Shown here piece by piece: positions 17,173 to 26,340 of a DNA stretch of 64,000 bases (position 1 is its first letter; every line of letters begins with the position of its first letter). Position numbers and translations under genes: made by a program. This DNA comes from Aldehydirespirator sp028819505 (GTDB taxonomy: Bacteria; Actinomycetota; Acidimicrobiia; Acidimicrobiales; Aldehydirespiratoraceae). The notes beneath the pieces were generated by a model. The model made no database searches and was not told where the DNA came from. It saw only the letters and a list, made by a program, of their open reading frames with translations. The DNA is taken from assembly GCA_965207755.1 (NCBI GenBank), contig OZ242297.1, forward strand, positions 248,001-312,000. The letters are read 5' to 3'.

Positions 17173-18927
17173 ATGGGAGACGGCGGCGGATCCGGTCCCG
17201 GACACGGATTGAGCCCCGAAGCGGTGGAGAAGGACGACTTCGCCAGGGTACGCCGCGGCTACGAGCCCGGATCCGTACGCGCCCGGCTGCACGAGGCCGC
17301 CGAGGAGATCCGCCGGCTGAACGGCCTGACCGGCTCGCTGTCGGACCGGATCACCGAACTGGAGGCAACCCCTCCGGAGGCGCTGGAGTCGCGCCGGGTG
17401 GCGGAGGCCCTGGGCGATGAGGCGACCCGGGTCCTGCAGTCGGCCAACGACGCGGCCCAAGTGCAGATCGAGCGGGCCCGGGCCGAGCACGACCGGATCG
17501 TGGGCGAGGCCGAGGCGGCCGCGGCCGCCATCGCCGAGGAGGCCCGCGAGAGGGGCAGGAACATGGTGGCGGAGGCCCAGTCTGTCCGCGAGCGGATCCT
17601 GTCCGACGCGGCTCGCAAGCGCCATGAGCACCGGGTGGAGGTCGAGAAGCTCCGGGTGACCCGCGACCGCCTGCTGGAGGCGCTCGGCGTCTTCCGCCAG
17701 GGACTGGACGGCTGGATCGAGGAACTGGTCCAGGCCGAGCCGCGGGCTGCGGCCGCCGCCCAGCAGGCCGCGCAGCGGGTCGCGGCCCGGCCGGAGCCGA
17801 CCGCGGCCGAGCTCGAGGCGGAGATCTCCACGGCCCGCCTGGCCGGGACGGCCCCCGAGGGCGGCCCCGGCGAGGAGGCCCAGGCATCCGGCGCCGAGGC
17901 CGCGCCCGGCACCGCTGCCAGCGCCGGCACGGCGCCCGGACAAGGTGGAGGGGTCGCCGGCCCCGCCGCGGCCGCGGCGGACTCCGGCGAGCCCGAGACG
18001 CCGGATGAACACGACGGGCCCGAAGCCGTGGGCGAGCACATCGACCCCGAGGGCCTGCCCGTCGAGCCCGCGCGGGCGCCCGCCCGGGCTGCGGTGCGGC
18101 TCTACGACGTCGAGGCGGAGACCGGCGCCGGGTTCGCCTCCGGGGCCGACCCGCAGGACAGGCAGGCGGCCGCGGCGCCCGCCGATGATTCGCCCGTCGC
18201 CTCCGATGAGGCCGAGCCCGCGTCCGGGATGCCGCCGGCGGGCGCCGAGGCCATCTTCGCCCGGTTGCGCTCGATCACTTCGCAGCCGGCCGGCGAGCCG
18301 GGACCGCGGTCCGCTGGGCTCGGCGTCACCGATGACGGCGCGGCCTTTCCGGCTGCGGTCCGTTCGGCTGGGGCTTCTCCGGCTGCGGTCCGTGCGGCTG
18401 GAGCCCCCGAGGCCGCAGACGAGTACGCCGACGAACCCGACGAGCTCGCCGACGAATACGCCGACCTCACCGGCGCTGCCGCCGGGCCGGACGGTCCCGA
18501 CGATCTCGTCGGCGCGGCCCGGGCCGTGGCGGTGGGCGGGATCGCCCGCAGGCTCAAGCGTCTGGTCGTGGACGAGCAGGGCGACCTGCTCGACGCCGTG
18601 CGCCGCAACGGGGTCCGAGCCGTGCGCTCGACCATCGCCAGCGACACCGGGGCCTACACCCGCGCCGTCCGGGTGCCGATGCAGGACTTCGCGTCCGACA
18701 TTGACGTGAGCATCGACGACGTCGACCTCGAGGCTGCCGGCAGCGCCGTCCTGTCGGCGCTGGTCGAGCCGGTCCGGGAACTTCTCGGGGAATTGATCGA
18801 GGGCACCGACGATCCCGACGAGCTCGCCACGGCGGTGCGATCCATCTACCGGGAGTCCCGATCGCGCCGCGCCGACACCGCAGCCGAAGCCGCCTTCGCT
18901 GCCGGCTGGCCGGAGCCGATAGCGTGA
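17173..18927 (+). CDS. DivIVA-like coiled-coil protein with long acidic low-complexity tail
   Basis: ATG 17173 follows GGAGG at 17164-17168; earlier in-frame starts at 17143 and 17110 are possible. The N-terminal 60 residues (DDFARVRRGYEPGSVRARL) resemble the DivIVA membrane-targeting module. A coiled coil (EEIRRLNGLTGSLSDRITEL, then a long Ala/Glu/Arg helix) follows. Residues about 220-460 are Ala/Glu/Asp-rich low complexity, and a conserved-looking helical domain ends the protein (ARRLKRLVVDEQGDLLDAVR). It would suit a polar-growth or division scaffold. Total length is 584 residues. Confidence 0.65.
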   Translation: MGDGGGSGPGHGLSPEAVEKDDFARVRRGYEPGSVRARLHEAAEEIRRLNGLTGSLSDRITELEATPPEALESRRVAEALGDEATRVLQSANDAAQVQIERARAEHDRIVGEAEAAAAAIAEEARERGRNMVAEAQSVRERILSDAARKRHEHRVEVEKLRVTRDRLLEALGVFRQGLDGWIEELVQAEPRAAAAAQQAAQRVAARPEPTAAELEAEISTARLAGTAPEGGPGEEAQASGAEAAPGTAASAGTAPGQGGGVAGPAAAAADSGEPETPDEHDGPEAVGEHIDPEGLPVEPARAPARAAVRLYDVEAETGAGFASGADPQDRQAAAAPADDSPVASDEAEPASGMPPAGAEAIFARLRSITSQPAGEPGPRSAGLGVTDDGAAFPAAVRSAGASPAAVRAAGAPEAADEYADEPDELADEYADLTGAAAGPDGPDDLVGAARAVAVGGIARRLKRLVVDEQGDLLDAVRRNGVRAVRSTIASDTGAYTRAVRVPMQDFASDIDVSIDDVDLEAAGSAVLSALVEPVRELLGELIEGTDDPDELATAVRSIYRESRSRRADTAAEAAFAAGWPEPIA

Positions 18928-18933
18928 CCGTCA

Positions 18934-21831
18934 GTGCGTACCGTAACCCCCCCTCCCTCCGGCGGCCGATCCCGCTTCGGCTCTAGAAGAATCCGCTTCA
19001 TCGCGATTCTGGTAGCAGGCGGCCTGCTGGTCCTGCTCCTGTCGCTGCGAGGCATCGCCCGCTTCTACACCGACTACCTGTGGTTCGACTCGCTGGGCCG
19101 GACCGACGTGTGGGGACGGGTGCTGCTGGCCAAGATCGCCCTCTTCGCGATCTTCGCGGCGGCCTTCTTCGTCCTGATGTGGATCAACCTCCTCATCGTC
19201 GACCGCCTGAAGCCCGCGGTCCGCCCGCCCGGCCCCGAGGAGGAGATGCTCGGCCGGTTGCACGACCTGACGTCGGGCCGCACCCGGCTGTTGCGCCTGG
19301 TCCTGTCGGCAGTGTTGTCGCTGCTGGCCGCATCCGGGGTGTCCAACCAGTGGGAGGAGTGGCTGCTCTTCGTCAACCGCCGGGACTTCGGGATCGTCGA
19401 TCCGCTGTTCGACACCGACATCGGCTTCTACGTCTTCCGGCTGCCGTTCCTGACGTTCCTCGTGAACTGGCTGTTCGCCGCCTTCATGATCATCCTCGTG
19501 GTGATCGGCATCGCCCACTACATCAACGGCGGCATCAGGGCCCAGGTGCCCCGGGGCGCGCCCCGGGTGCTGCCGTCGGTGAAGGTGCATCTGTCGGCGA
19601 TCCTGGCAGCGCTGGCCCTCGTGAAGGCGGCCGACTACTGGCTGTCGCGCTACGAGCTCACCGTGTCGGACCGGGGGGTGGTGGACGGCGCCCTGTACAC
19701 CGACGTCACGGCCAAGCTGCCCGCCCTCAACCTGCTGCTGCTGATCTCGCTGTTCGCGGTGGTGCTGCTGGTGGTCAACCTGCGCCGGCGGGGCTGGGTG
19801 CTGCCGGTGCTGGCCGTGGGCCTGTGGGCCTTCACCGCCCTGGTGATGGGCAACCTGTACCCCGCGTTCGTGCAGCGGTTCCAGGTCGATCCCAACACCA
19901 CCGCCCGCGAGTCCGTCTACACCGACGACAACATCGCGGCCACAAGGGCGGCCTACTCGCTGGTGCCCGACAGCGACGTCGCCCTCGAGGTGTTCGAGTA
20001 CCGGGAGAACCCCTCCCCGGCCCAGCTGCGCGCCGCGGCCCAGACTGTGCGCAACACCCGGATCCTCGACCCGCTCACCCTCACCGACACCTTCGAGAAG
20101 GACCAGGGCGAGCGGGACTTCTACCGCTTCTCCTCGGTGCTCGACGTCGACCGCTACGAGGTCGACGGCGAGTTGACCCAGGTGGTGCTGGCCGCCCGCG
20201 AGCTCAACCTGAGCGAGCTGGGATCGTGGGAGCGCCAGCATGTAGCAATCACCCACGGCTACGGGATGGCCATCGCCCGGGCCAACGTCACCGACGTGCG
20301 GGGCAGCCCGGTGTTCATCACCGGCGGCCTGCCCGTCGAGGTGGACCAGGCCATAGACCTGCAGCTCGACGAGCCCCAGATCTACGTGGGCGAGAACCTC
20401 GAGGGCTACGCGCTGGTGGGCGCCACCCGCGACGAGGTCGACTACGTGGACGGCCAGGGCCGCGAGGAGAGCTTCCGCTACGACGGCGACGGCGGCGTCA
20501 ACATGGGGTCGTTCCTGCGCCAGACCGCCTTCGCGCTGCGCTTCGGGCAGCTCGATCCGCTGATCTCGAACTTCGTGGACGGCAACACCAGCATCATCTA
20601 CATCCGCGACGCCCAGGACCGGGTGAAGAACGTGGCTCCGTTCCTGGAGTTCGACTCCGACGCATACCCGGTGATCTTCAACGGCCGCATCCACTACGTG
20701 CTCGACGCCTACACCACCACCGACCGCTACCCCTACTCCCAGACCGCCGACGCCAGCGGGCTGGCAGCCGGCGCCGAGCTGGCCGACGGCAGCGTCAACT
20801 ACATACGCAACTCGGTCAAGGCCGTGGTCGACTCCTACGACGGCGACGTGACGCTGTACGTCATGCCGATCGCCGATCCGATCGTGGCCGCCTGGCAGGG
20901 GGCCTTCCCCGACCTGTTCACCGACTTCTCCGAGATGCCCGAGGAGCTGCGCTCCCATCTGCGCTTCCCGACCGACCTGTTCACCGTGCAGACCAACATG
21001 TGGGCCTCCTACCAGGTGTCGGACCCCGAGGCGCTGATCATCGGCACCGAGCGCTGGGCGGTGGCCCAGGACCCGGGCCGCAGCGTGCAGGCCGGGGGCA
21101 CCGCCGAGGCCGTGGTCGGGGACCGGGGGCTGCTGACCCGGCGGGAGCGGCGGGTCCCGGCCTACTACTCGCTGATCCAGCTCCCCGGCGAGGAGGAGGC
21201 GTCGTACGTGGCGTTGCGCTCGTTCGTGCCGGTCTCCGACGACGACAGCCGCAAGGAGCTCACCGCCTTCATGGTGGGCGAGACCCGCGCCGACGGGACG
21301 TCGCGGCTGGTGTCCTATGAGATGGCCAACCTGCTGGCGCCGGGCCCGGCCATCGTGGCGTCGAACATCTCCACCAACCCCGCTATAAGCCGGGAGCTGA
21401 CCCTGCTCAACGACCAAGGCTCGCAGGTCGACTTCGGCGACATGCTGCTGCTGCCCGTCGAGGATTCCGTGCTCTATGTGCGACCCATGTACGTGCGGGC
21501 CCAGGGGACCCAGATCCCGCTGCTGGCCGGGGTGATCGCCTCGGTGGGCAACCGCACCGCGCTGGGCAACACGCTGGGCGAGGCCCTCGACGACCTGTAC
21601 CCGGGCGCCGACCTCGACGACGTGGTGCTGCCGCCGATCGTGACCGACGGCGACGCTGTAGTGGAGGACGAGCCGGACGGGACCGGCGAGCCGTCCGCGG
21701 CCGACGCGCCGGACGCCGCCGTCGGCGAGCTGACGCCGGCGCAGACCCAGCAGCTGATCGACGAGCTGGCCGATCTGCGCCGCCGCCAGGACGAGATCCT
21801 GGCCCGCCTCCTGGAGCAGCTGGAGAACTGA
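18934..21831 (+). CDS. UPF0182 family large membrane protein
   Basis: The protein is 965 residues from GTG 18934, six bases after the previous stop. It shows the UPF0182 layout: about seven membrane helices in the first 310 residues, including the family motif YTDYLWFDSLG, then a large extracytoplasmic domain with GSFLRQTAFALRFG and RDAQDRVKNVAPFL. It ends with a Glu/Arg coiled tail. The family is almost universal in actinobacteria but has no established function. Confidence 0.93.
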   Translation: MRTVTPPPSGGRSRFGSRRIRFIAILVAGGLLVLLLSLRGIARFYTDYLWFDSLGRTDVWGRVLLAKIALFAIFAAAFFVLMWINLLIVDRLKPAVRPPGPEEEMLGRLHDLTSGRTRLLRLVLSAVLSLLAASGVSNQWEEWLLFVNRRDFGIVDPLFDTDIGFYVFRLPFLTFLVNWLFAAFMIILVVIGIAHYINGGIRAQVPRGAPRVLPSVKVHLSAILAALALVKAADYWLSRYELTVSDRGVVDGALYTDVTAKLPALNLLLLISLFAVVLLVVNLRRRGWVLPVLAVGLWAFTALVMGNLYPAFVQRFQVDPNTTARESVYTDDNIAATRAAYSLVPDSDVALEVFEYRENPSPAQLRAAAQTVRNTRILDPLTLTDTFEKDQGERDFYRFSSVLDVDRYEVDGELTQVVLAARELNLSELGSWERQHVAITHGYGMAIARANVTDVRGSPVFITGGLPVEVDQAIDLQLDEPQIYVGENLEGYALVGATRDEVDYVDGQGREESFRYDGDGGVNMGSFLRQTAFALRFGQLDPLISNFVDGNTSIIYIRDAQDRVKNVAPFLEFDSDAYPVIFNGRIHYVLDAYTTTDRYPYSQTADASGLAAGAELADGSVNYIRNSVKAVVDSYDGDVTLYVMPIADPIVAAWQGAFPDLFTDFSEMPEELRSHLRFPTDLFTVQTNMWASYQVSDPEALIIGTERWAVAQDPGRSVQAGGTAEAVVGDRGLLTRRERRVPAYYSLIQLPGEEEASYVALRSFVPVSDDDSRKELTAFMVGETRADGTSRLVSYEMANLLAPGPAIVASNISTNPAISRELTLLNDQGSQVDFGDMLLLPVEDSVLYVRPMYVRAQGTQIPLLAGVIASVGNRTALGNTLGEALDDLYPGADLDDVVLPPIVTDGDAVVEDEPDGTGEPSAADAPDAAVGELTPAQTQQLIDELADLRRRQDEILARLLEQLEN

Positions 21832-21862
21832 CCCCGTCGGGTCGTCCCCGGCCCCGGTTCAA

Positions 21863-21910
21863 GATCTCGGGTTGGTTGTGGGTGGCATATGCCCAGAACT
21901 GACCTGAGAT
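21863..21910. repeat. Family A palindromic repeat, reverse orientation
   Basis: It starts GATCTCGGGTTGG and ends GACCTGAGAT, 31 bp after the UPF0182 stop. Its complement aligns with the 609-660 copy across the centre (TTCTGGGCATATG against TTCTGGGCGTATA). It may double as a transcription end. Confidence 0.7.
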
Positions 21911-21989
21911 TTCTGGCGACGGCTCCGGGGCTAGGCCTTGGGGAGCGGGCCGGGTTAGGTTTGGGGATGGCCCGGCCGGTGGGACGTAC

Positions 21990-24080
21990 GTGAACGAGCA
22001 AGGCTCAGGCGGACCGGCCGCCGGACTCTCCCGCTCGCTGGGACTCCGTCACGTCTTCGTCCTGAGCACCGGCGCGATGCTCTCCTCGGGCCTGTTCCTG
22101 CTGCCGGGCCTGGCCGCGGCCGACGCCGGGCCCAGCGCCGTGCTGGCCTACGCCCTGGCCGGCGTGGTCGCCGTGCCCGCCATGTTGAGCGTGGCCGAGC
22201 TCTCCACCGCCATGCCCCGGGCCGGGGGCGCCTACTACTTCCTGGTGCGGGCCTACGGACCGGCCGTCGGAACCTTCTCAGGCATGGCCACATGGCTGTC
22301 GCTGGTGCTCAAGGACGCGTTCGCCCTGGTCGGCATGAGCGCCTACCTCAACCTGGTCCTCGACGTGCCGGCCAAGCCGCTGGCCATCGTGCTCATCGCC
22401 GGCTTCACCGTCGTCAACATCGTCGGGACCCGGGCCAGTGCCCTGGTACAGATGCTGCTGGTGGGCTTCGTGCTGGCTGTGATGGGCTGGTTCCTCGCGG
22501 CCGGCCTCCCGCAGGTCGGCAGCGGCGACGGCAACCTCGACACGTTCTTCGCCGAGGGGGCGGGCGGGCTGGTGAGCGTGATCGGGCTGGTGTTCGTGTC
22601 CTACGGCGGGCTGACCAAAGTGGCCAGCGCGGCGGAGGAGATCAACGACCCGTCGCGCAACATTCCCTTGGGCATGGCGCTGGCGCTGCTGGTCAGCACC
22701 GCGCTGTACACCCTCGGCGTGCTGGTGGCGGTGGCGGTGGTGCCGCCGTCGTTGCTGCACGACGACCTGGCGCCGATCTACACCGCGGCCGAGGACGTGC
22801 TGCCCACCGCGGGCGCGGTGCTGGTGGCGGCAGCCGCCCTGGCCGCCTTCTCGTCGGCCACCAACGCGGGGATACTGGCCGCGTCCCGCTACCCGCTGGC
22901 CATGAGCCGCGACCGGCTGGTGGGAGAGCGGCTGGGCCGGCTCAACCGGTTCAACACCCCGGCCTGGGGGGTGGTCGTCACGGGCGCGGGGATGGCCGCA
23001 GTGGTGCTGGCCCTCGACGTGGCTGCCATCGCCAAGGTGGCCAGCGCCTTCGTGCTCCTGACGCTGGCGCTGGTGAACTCGGCCGTGCTGGTGCTGAGGG
23101 TCTCGGGCATCGCCTCCTACGCGCCCGGCTTCACCGCGCCGCTGTTCCCCTACCTGCAGCTGGCCGGGATCGCCATCGACCTGTACCTGATCGTCCAGCT
23201 GGGCCCGGTGGCACTGCTGCTCACCGGGGCGTCAGTGGTGTTGGGGGTGCTGTGGTACGTGTTCTACGGCCGTACCCGCTCGATGCACGGAGGGGCCATC
23301 TACCACGTGTTCGAGCGCTGGGGGCGGCTGGTCGACCGGGGCTTGGACCGCGAGCTGAGCGCGGCGGTGCAGAGCCACGGCGTGCGAGTAGGCGACGAGT
23401 ATCCGGGGCTGATCGCCCGGGCCGCGGTGGTGAGCATTCCCGAGGGCACCGACATCAACGAGGCCGCGGTGCGGGCCTCGGAGGTGCTGTCGACCCACAC
23501 GGAGGTGGACGTGGCCACGGTGACCGACCGGTTCCTGGAGTCGGGCTCGCTGTGGATCCAGCCCTCCGAGCAGCATCCCACGGCCACGCCGGTGGCCTTC
23601 CTCGACACCGACGACGACTACCTGGTGATCGTGCGGGCCGCGGGCGGCATCCGCATCCCCGCGGCCTGGGGCGGCCGCGACGAGCAGGTGAAGGCCCTGT
23701 TCTTCCTGGCCGGGTGCAGCACCGAGCCCGGCCGGGTGCTGCGCCTGGCCGGCGAGCTGGCCGCCTACCTGCACTCGGACCGGGCCGAGGCGGTGGCCGA
23801 GGCCGCCTTCGAGGCCGAGGTGAAGGCGGCCCTGCTGCCCGACCTGTCGATCGGCCAGTACCCGTTGATGCCGGAACTGTCGACGTCGGCGCTGATCGGC
23901 CGGCGGGTGGGGGCGCTCACCATCGATGCGGGCTTCTTCCTGGAGGCGGTCATCCGCGAGGGCCGGGTGCTGCGGGCCGAGGCCGACCTGGTGCTGGAGG
24001 CCGACGACCAGATCACCGTGCTCGGCCCGCCCAACAGCCTGCCCGTCCTGGACGATGTGGTAGGCGTCCTAGCCGATTGA
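21990..24080 (+). CDS. APC-family amino-acid permease with C-terminal EIIA-like and RCK-C-like regulatory domains
   Basis: The protein is 696 residues. The first 430 form about 12 helices of the APC superfamily, starting at the consensus GAMLSSGLFLLPGLAAADAG. A second half without helices follows. Residues about 530-640 look like a PTS EIIA-type fold (LVIVRAAGGIRIPAAWGG ... VKALFFLAG). The last 60 (RRVGALTIDAGFFLEAVIR ... DQITVLGP) match the TrkA-C/RCK-C ligand-binding pattern. The C-terminal domains probably gate transport by a bound metabolite. The substrate is unknown. Confidence 0.8.
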   Translation: MNEQGSGGPAAGLSRSLGLRHVFVLSTGAMLSSGLFLLPGLAAADAGPSAVLAYALAGVVAVPAMLSVAELSTAMPRAGGAYYFLVRAYGPAVGTFSGMATWLSLVLKDAFALVGMSAYLNLVLDVPAKPLAIVLIAGFTVVNIVGTRASALVQMLLVGFVLAVMGWFLAAGLPQVGSGDGNLDTFFAEGAGGLVSVIGLVFVSYGGLTKVASAAEEINDPSRNIPLGMALALLVSTALYTLGVLVAVAVVPPSLLHDDLAPIYTAAEDVLPTAGAVLVAAAALAAFSSATNAGILAASRYPLAMSRDRLVGERLGRLNRFNTPAWGVVVTGAGMAAVVLALDVAAIAKVASAFVLLTLALVNSAVLVLRVSGIASYAPGFTAPLFPYLQLAGIAIDLYLIVQLGPVALLLTGASVVLGVLWYVFYGRTRSMHGGAIYHVFERWGRLVDRGLDRELSAAVQSHGVRVGDEYPGLIARAAVVSIPEGTDINEAAVRASEVLSTHTEVDVATVTDRFLESGSLWIQPSEQHPTATPVAFLDTDDDYLVIVRAAGGIRIPAAWGGRDEQVKALFFLAGCSTEPGRVLRLAGELAAYLHSDRAEAVAEAAFEAEVKAALLPDLSIGQYPLMPELSTSALIGRRVGALTIDAGFFLEAVIREGRVLRAEADLVLEADDQITVLGPPNSLPVLDDVVGVLAD

Positions 24081-24101
24081 CGGACGCGTTGGCTCGTTCT
24101 C

Positions 24102-24138
24102 GATGTAGTTGTGCCGCTGTGAGGCGTACAACTGCATC
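24102..24138. terminator. Hairpin after the permease gene
   Basis: GATGTAGTTGT (24102-24112) and ACAACTGCATC (24128-24138) pair with one mismatch around a 15-base loop, 21 bp after the permease stop. There is no U-run, so it is a weak terminator or another palindromic repeat. Confidence 0.4.
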
Positions 24139-24224
24139 AAGAATGCGGTTCGGGCATGTCTCGGTGGGTCGACGCCGGCATCCGCCTGCCCCCGAAGTAG
24201 CGCTCCGGCGCTGGCCCGCCGGCG

Positions 24225-24254
24225 TTGCGGACGGGTTGCCGCCCCCGGTAGGAT
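24225..24254 (+). promoter_or_regulatory. Promoter of tRNA-fMet
   Basis: TTGCGG (24225-24230) and TAGGAT (24249-24254) are separated by 18 bp, and the mature tRNA begins six bases after the -10 box. The position and boxes fit a sigma-70-type tRNA promoter. Confidence 0.5.
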
Positions 24255-24259
24255 CGCTC

Positions 24260-24337
<78 letters not shown>

Positions 24338-24394
24338 AGAAAGCCCAGGTCAGAGCATGTGCATTGGTCTGGGCTTCACCGCGCCAGAGCCGAT

Positions 24395-24414
24395 CTTCCA
24401 ATAGATTTTCTAAT
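24395..24414. repeat. 20-bp island-end repeat, left copy
   Basis: CTTCCAATAGATTTTCTAAT matches 28071-28090 (CTTCTAATGGATTTTCTAAT) with two differences, in direct orientation. It is AT-rich in an otherwise GC-rich region. It may be a recombinase arm site, or it may mark the true edge of the inserted DNA. Confidence 0.55.
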
Positions 24415-24865
24415 ATGCCTGATGCGCCGTCGGGGCTGTCACCGTTCGGTGGAACATCGCCGGCACCGCCGAGGTGGGCGGGGGCAGCGCTGCGGGCGTT
24501 GGCTGCTCGGGGGGCATGGCTGTCACTGGATCGGCGTCGATCTCGTGTTGCGTCGGGCGCTGAGCGGGCAGGTTGCGCCACCACTCGTTGAGCGGCGGCG
24601 GTGTCTGCAGCTCGCGGTTCAGGCTCTCGCCGAGTTCGTGGAAGAACAGCGCAACATTCGGTGTGCGCGCCTCCAGGCGAGATAGCGCCTTGGGCGCCCA
24701 CATCGCCATGTAGGTCCAGCACGCCTCCCCCCAACTGCTCACTGCCCAACGCTGCGGCAGCACCGTCTGCGGCGGATAGGGCCACCCGAGCACGATCTCT
24801 GCTGCTTCGGCAACCTCGCTCGCATCCGGGGGCTCGCCGGTTGTGTTGCGCGCATGATCACTCAC
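24410..24865 (-). CDS. Hypothetical island protein (151 aa)
   Basis: The protein starts MSDHARNTTGEPPDASEV. A Trp-rich, probably folded core (VLGWPYPPQTVLPQRWAV, SSWGEACWTYMAMWAPKAL, FFHELGESLNRELQ) is followed by a Pro/Ala-rich tail. Trp content and a soluble helix pattern support coding. No family is recognised. It lies at the left end of the island, reading toward the tRNA. Confidence 0.5.
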   Translation of the reverse strand: MSDHARNTTGEPPDASEVAEAAEIVLGWPYPPQTVLPQRWAVSSWGEACWTYMAMWAPKALSRLEARTPNVALFFHELGESLNRELQTPPPLNEWWRNLPAQRPTQHEIDADPVTAMPPEQPTPAALPPPTSAVPAMFHRTVTAPTAHQAY

Positions 24866-24984
24866 GGCGCAATCCCCAGCTCAGCGGGGCTTGTTGTCTG
24901 TGCCAATGCCATCAGGGCTCCCTTCGGGCCGGGTCACACGGCGTTGAACGGCATTCGATGCTCGACCACCCGGAGGGAGCCACC

Positions 24985-25125
24985 ATGCGCCGCACCCGTC
25001 GGCTTGCTGTAAGGGTCGTTGTTCTTGTGGTTGCCGCGGCTTGTGGCGGTGACCGCATCGCTTTGTCTGGGAGGGGGATTAGTCCTTCGCGATCGCGCGC
25101 CGTGTTACTTGCAGCGCTCGTGTGA
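24985..25125 (+). pseudogene. Truncated lipoprotein leader
   Basis: ATG 24985 has a good ribosome site (GGAGGGAG at 24972-24979). It encodes a lipoprotein signal peptide: basic MRRTRRLAVR, a hydrophobic core VVVLVVAA and the lipobox AAC. After the lipid-attachment cysteine only about 26 unrelated residues follow before the stop, and these overlap the minus-strand gene at 25079. The mature protein has therefore probably been lost to recombination. Confidence 0.4.
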
Positions 25126-25387
25126 TTCGATCGTTGGCCTTGCGTCGGCCGTGGAGGTCAGCGATCTTGTCGGAGGCGTACTCAAGGATGTCCATCGCGG
25201 CCTCGACGAGGGCCGCGGCGCTTTCCGCGGTGGCAATCTTCTCGGCCTCGGGCATCATCCGCCACCACCGGTACTCCTTGCCGAAGGAGCGGCGGCTGGC
25301 CCGCCACATGGTCACGTCATCGAAGGTCACCTGGTCGCCGAAGAGCGCGCACACCGCGGTCTGGTCCTCGCCGGGCAGGTGGGCCAC
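25079..25387 (-). CDS. Hypothetical island protein (102 aa)
   Basis: From GTG 25387 it reads MAHLPGEDQTAVCALFGD and then a helical core WRASRRSFGKEYRWWRMMPE and EAAMDILEYASDKIADLHG. The same frame stays open upstream with sensible residues (TGRSCNWRDIATVV) but has no start codon. An ATG in the neighbouring frame (MKKPPPYTARLAAAEID, about 25505) could be its lost N-terminus. A frameshift is therefore likely, and the protein may be a remnant. The family is unknown. Confidence 0.45.
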   Translation of the reverse strand: MAHLPGEDQTAVCALFGDQVTFDDVTMWRASRRSFGKEYRWWRMMPEAEKIATAESAAALVEAAMDILEYASDKIADLHGRRKANDRITRALQVTRRAIAKD

Positions 25388-25527
25388 GACGGTGGCGATG
25401 TCGCGCCAGTTGCACGAGCGCCCGGTCGCGGCCGCGGCCTGCCCAGCTGCCGTCGTCGATCTCTGCGGCTGCGAGCCGGGCGGTGTACGGCGGCGGCTTC
25501 TTCATCTCGGGGAGGGCTGCCGCGCCA

Positions 25528-26067
25528 TCACAGCCCCAGATCCTCACGCAGTTCCTCCGCCCAGTCTGGACGCCCGGAACGTCTCAGCGCCATCGCCAAT
25601 AGCTCGTACACGTCGTCATCACCCAGGTTCTCCACCGCCGCGGCCAGCAAGTCCCGCACCGGTCCTGAGCCGGCTTCGGCACTCAGCTTCAGATCCCCTG
25701 CGGTCAAGACCGCCTCCAACACCAGGCGCGACGCCATCGCTTCGATCACCAGGTCAGCAGCAGCGATGCACAGCCGATTGTCCAGCTCGCGGTCGTTGAC
25801 GCCCAACAGCACTCTCAGACGCCGCCGAGCCAGCGCCGCGAGGTCAAGATTGCCCGAGTCCCTTTGACGCTCCTCCATCAGCGCGCCCGTCAATCCCTCA
25901 TAGGGATCATCAGCCGTCAGCAGACGCCGGATCGCCCCAGACCGCTCACCTGCGGGGTCGGGGCCCTCATACCTATGGGCGTACTCGCCCCACGACTCTT
26001 TGAACCCCTCCAGCGCAGCCCGGCGTCGACGCTCGGCGTCCTCGATGGGCCCTACATGGTCGGTCAT
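25528..26067 (-). CDS. Hypothetical helical island protein (179 aa)
   Basis: ATG 26067 gives MTDHVGPIEDAERRRRAALE; a longer start at 26100 is less likely. The sequence is almost all helix, with Leu/Ala/Arg patterns (LDLAALARRRLRVLLGVND, LCIAAADLVIEAMASRLVLE) and ends DWAEELREDLGL. No motif points to an enzyme. It lies 30-40 bp before the next minus-strand frame, so the island's left genes may be one transcription unit. Confidence 0.55.
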   Translation of the reverse strand: MTDHVGPIEDAERRRRAALEGFKESWGEYAHRYEGPDPAGERSGAIRRLLTADDPYEGLTGALMEERQRDSGNLDLAALARRRLRVLLGVNDRELDNRLCIAAADLVIEAMASRLVLEAVLTAGDLKLSAEAGSGPVRDLLAAAVENLGDDDVYELLAMALRRSGRPDWAEELREDLGL

Positions 26068-26340
26068 CGTCCCGCTCCCCGCTCGTACGCGTGTGAACAA
26101 GGCGGCCGCGTGTGAAATGCAGGTTCTCGAGGAGCTGATCTACTTCGCGGGGATGAATCCAATGCTCGGGCGCCGCCAACCCCAACCCTAGCCGTGGGAG
26201 ACGATGAGCACTTACGGCACAGGCGCTCGGCGTGTCAAAGGGTCATGGGCCTCTTCGCATCGGGCGACACGACGTAAGTCGTCCGTGCAGCCGCCTACTC
26301 CTGCCTCGCTGTGTCACAGGTCTTCCGTACTGTGCGCGGC

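Noticed and set aside
18931..21417. Long open frame antisense to the UPF0182 gene
   Set aside because: Gln/His/Val-rich shadow frame without domain pattern; the plus-strand family match is clear.
25973..26185. Short minus-strand frame upstream of the 179-aa island gene
   Set aside because: Its first residues look plausible, but the second half is an Arg-rich shadow of the known gene and it overlaps that gene's start.
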